Source: Stenotrophomonas maltophilia
GTDB taxonomy: Bacteria > Pseudomonadota > Gammaproteobacteria > Xanthomonadales > Xanthomonadaceae
Length of the DNA stretch: 5,606 nt
NCBI GenBank assembly: GCA_002386405.1
Contig: DGIP01000018.1
Span: 1 to 5,606 of the forward strand
Direction of reading: 5' to 3'
Shown here: positions 4,211 to 5,606 of the stretch, piece after piece
Position numbering within the stretch: position 1 is the first letter of the stretch
Layout of the letters: each line of letters begins with the position of its first letter
Program-made: the position numbers and the translations under genes
The notes under the pieces: generated by a model
Database searches by the model: none
What the model saw: only the letters and a program-made list of their open reading frames with translations
What the model was told of the DNA's origin: nothing

Positions 4211-5606
4211 TCAGAATATATCAAACGCCGCGTCGTCGGCCTGCGGGGTCTGGGTGTTGAAGTCGTACTCGGCCAACTTCTCCATGTCCTCGACCTTGAC
4301 CCACTCGGTCGCGCCGTTGAGCGTGGCCTGGACCATGCCGGTCGGCGGCTCGTTCTGTGCGATCGGGGTGTCCTTCAGCGCCACCCGCATGTAGTCGATC
4401 CAGATCGGCAGCGCGGCACGGCCGCCGTATTCGCGGTAGCCCAGCGAACGGAAGTCGTCGCGGCCCACCCACACGGTGGTGGCGTAGGGGCCGCCGAAGC
4501 CGGAGAACCAGGCATCGCGGTGGTCGTTGGTGGAACCGGTCTTGCCGCCCACGTCCTCGCGGCCGAGCACCTTGGCCGCGGTGCCGGTACCGCGCTGGAC
4601 CACGTCGCGCATCATCGAGACCAGCTGGTAGGCAGTGCGCGCATCGATCGCACGCGGCGCGGTGCGCGCATTCGGGTCCACCGGCACGGCCGGTTCGGCC
4701 GCCTGCTGCGGCTTGGCCGGGCCGGCCGGCGCCGGTGCGGCGGCGGCACCGAAGTTGAAGCCGTCCACCACCTGGCTCACCGGGGCGCCGCCACTGGTGC
4801 CCACGCATTCGCGGCAGGCCCGGGCCGGGTTCTCCTTGAACACCAGGTTGCCGTCGCGGTCGCTGACCTGGTCGATCAGCCAGGTATCCACGCGCGAGCC
4901 GCCGTTGGCGAACACGGCATAGCCGCGCGCCACCGACAGCGGGGTCAGCGACGCGGTACCCAGCGACATCGACAGGTTCGGCGGCAGCTCGGCTTCGGCA
5001 AAGCCGAACTCGCTGATGTACTTGCGCGCGTATTCCACGCCCATGCCGTCGAGCAGGCGCACCGACACCAGGTTGCGCGACTGCACCAGCGCTTCGCGCA
5101 GGCGCATCGGGCCACGGAAGCCGCCACCGTCGTTCTGCGGCTGCCAGGTCTTGCCGCGGCGGTCGCGGAACACCACCGGCGCATCCAGCACGATCGAGGC
5201 CGGGTTGAAGCCCTTGTCGAAGGCGGCCGCATAGATGAACGGCTTGAAGCTCGAGCCCGGCTGGCGGCGCGCCTGGGTGGCGCGGTTGAACTTGTTGCCG
5301 GAGAAGCTGAAACCGCCCACCAGCGCCTTCAGCGCACCACTTTCAGCGTCCAGCGATACCAGCGCGGACTGCCCGCGCGGGATCTGGTCCAGCATCCACT
5401 CGCCTTCCTTGGCGCCGGTGCGCACGCGCACGATGTCGCCGCGCTGCACCAGCTTGCCCGGGGTCTTGTTGGTCCACTTGGCGGCCGAGGCCGGCAGCAC
5501 CAGCTCCGTGCGGTTGGCCAGCACCACCGTGGCGCTGCCGTCGGCGCCGGTGCCGGCCACGATGGCCGGCAGCAGCCCGGACTGGGCGCTGATGCCGCGC
5601 AGGTGC
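4211..5606 (-). CDS. mrcA: Penicillin-binding protein 1A, C-terminal part (5' end outside window)
   Basis: The frame is open to the right window edge (first complete codon at 5605), giving 464 residues that end in FDIF at stop 4213-4211. Full-length PBP1A is about 800 residues, so the membrane anchor and glycosyltransferase domain lie outside. PBP1A polymerises lipid II glycan chains and cross-links them by DD-transpeptidation on the periplasmic face of the inner membrane. The first 60 or so residues match the OB-like domain inserted in PBP1A ([12 protein letters not shown]). The transpeptidase domain has all three active-site motifs: SSFK with the nucleophile serine at 5254-5252, SRN at 5080-5072, and KTGST at 4543-4529. 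Between the second and third motifs lies a CRECVG cysteine pair, as in E. coli PBP1A, then an Ala/Pro-rich stretch (4652-4750). In S. maltophilia, loss of this enzyme is reported to derepress the L1/L2 beta-lactamases (established knowledge, not seen here). The 3' flank carries the REP pair; no T-tract terminator was seen. Confidence 0.96.
   Translation of the reverse strand, partial: HLRGISAQSGLLPAIVAGTGADGSATVVLANRTELVLPASAAKWTNKTPGKLVQRGDIVRVRTGAKEGEWMLDQIPRGQSALVSLDAESGALKALVGGFSFSGNKFNRATQARRQPGSSFKPFIYAAAFDKGFNPASIVLDAPVVFRDRRGKTWQPQNDGGGFRGPMRLREALVQSRNLVSVRLLDGMGVEYARKYISEFGFAEAELPPNLSMSLGTASLTPLSVARGYAVFANGGSRVDTWLIDQVSDRDGNLVFKENPARACRECVGTSGGAPVSQVVDGFNFGAAAAPAPAGPAKPQQAAEPAVPVDPNARTAPRAIDARTAYQLVSMMRDVVQRGTGTAAKVLGREDVGGKTGSTNDHRDAWFSGFGGPYATTVWVGRDDFRSLGYREYGGRAALPIWIDYMRVALKDTPIAQNEPPTGMVQATLNGATEWVKVEDMEKLAEYDFNTQTPQADDAAFDIF

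Overview
The window is GC-rich DNA from a gammaproteobacterium of the Xanthomonas/Stenotrophomonas group (Lysobacteraceae), most probably Stenotrophomonas. Three things point there: the codon use; a PBP1A of gammaproteobacterial type; and three short palindromes each headed by the tetranucleotide GTAG, which is the hallmark of the SMAG type of REP element described in S. maltophilia. The species call is inference, since no database search was possible.

Left part (about 1-3397, + strand) is the 3' end of a surface-adhesion operon. It reads: end of a CfaE/CblD-type pilus tip adhesin (its start lies left of the window), then a 17-nt gap, then a periplasmic chaperone of the alternate (alpha-fimbrial, CS1/CFA/cable pilus) type, then a 12-nt gap with a strong ribosome binding site, then a 535-residue trimeric autotransporter adhesin (type Vc, YadA-like). 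The usher and major pilin are expected upstream. The notable point is that a self-sufficient trimeric autotransporter appears to be co-transcribed with a chaperone-usher pilus.

Middle (3394-3421) is a convergent gene junction. A GTAG-headed REP hairpin occupies the whole 21-bp space between the two facing stop codons, and its GTAG head contains the TAG stop of the autotransporter.

Right part (3419-5606, - strand) holds two genes read leftward: the C-terminal 464 residues of the bifunctional peptidoglycan synthase PBP1A (mrcA/ponA; OB-like domain and complete transpeptidase domain), a 171-bp intergenic region, and a 206-residue hypothetical protein. The hypothetical protein looks like a nucleotidyltransferase-fold protein that has lost two of its three catalytic aspartates. 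The intergenic region carries two near-identical GTAG REP hairpins in head-to-head orientation with a CG-rich repeat block between them, a composite (BIME-like) element.

The + strand operon serves surface attachment. The - strand genes are chromosomal housekeeping (cell wall) plus an unknown. No tRNA, rRNA, CRISPR array, insertion sequence or transposase gene is visible.
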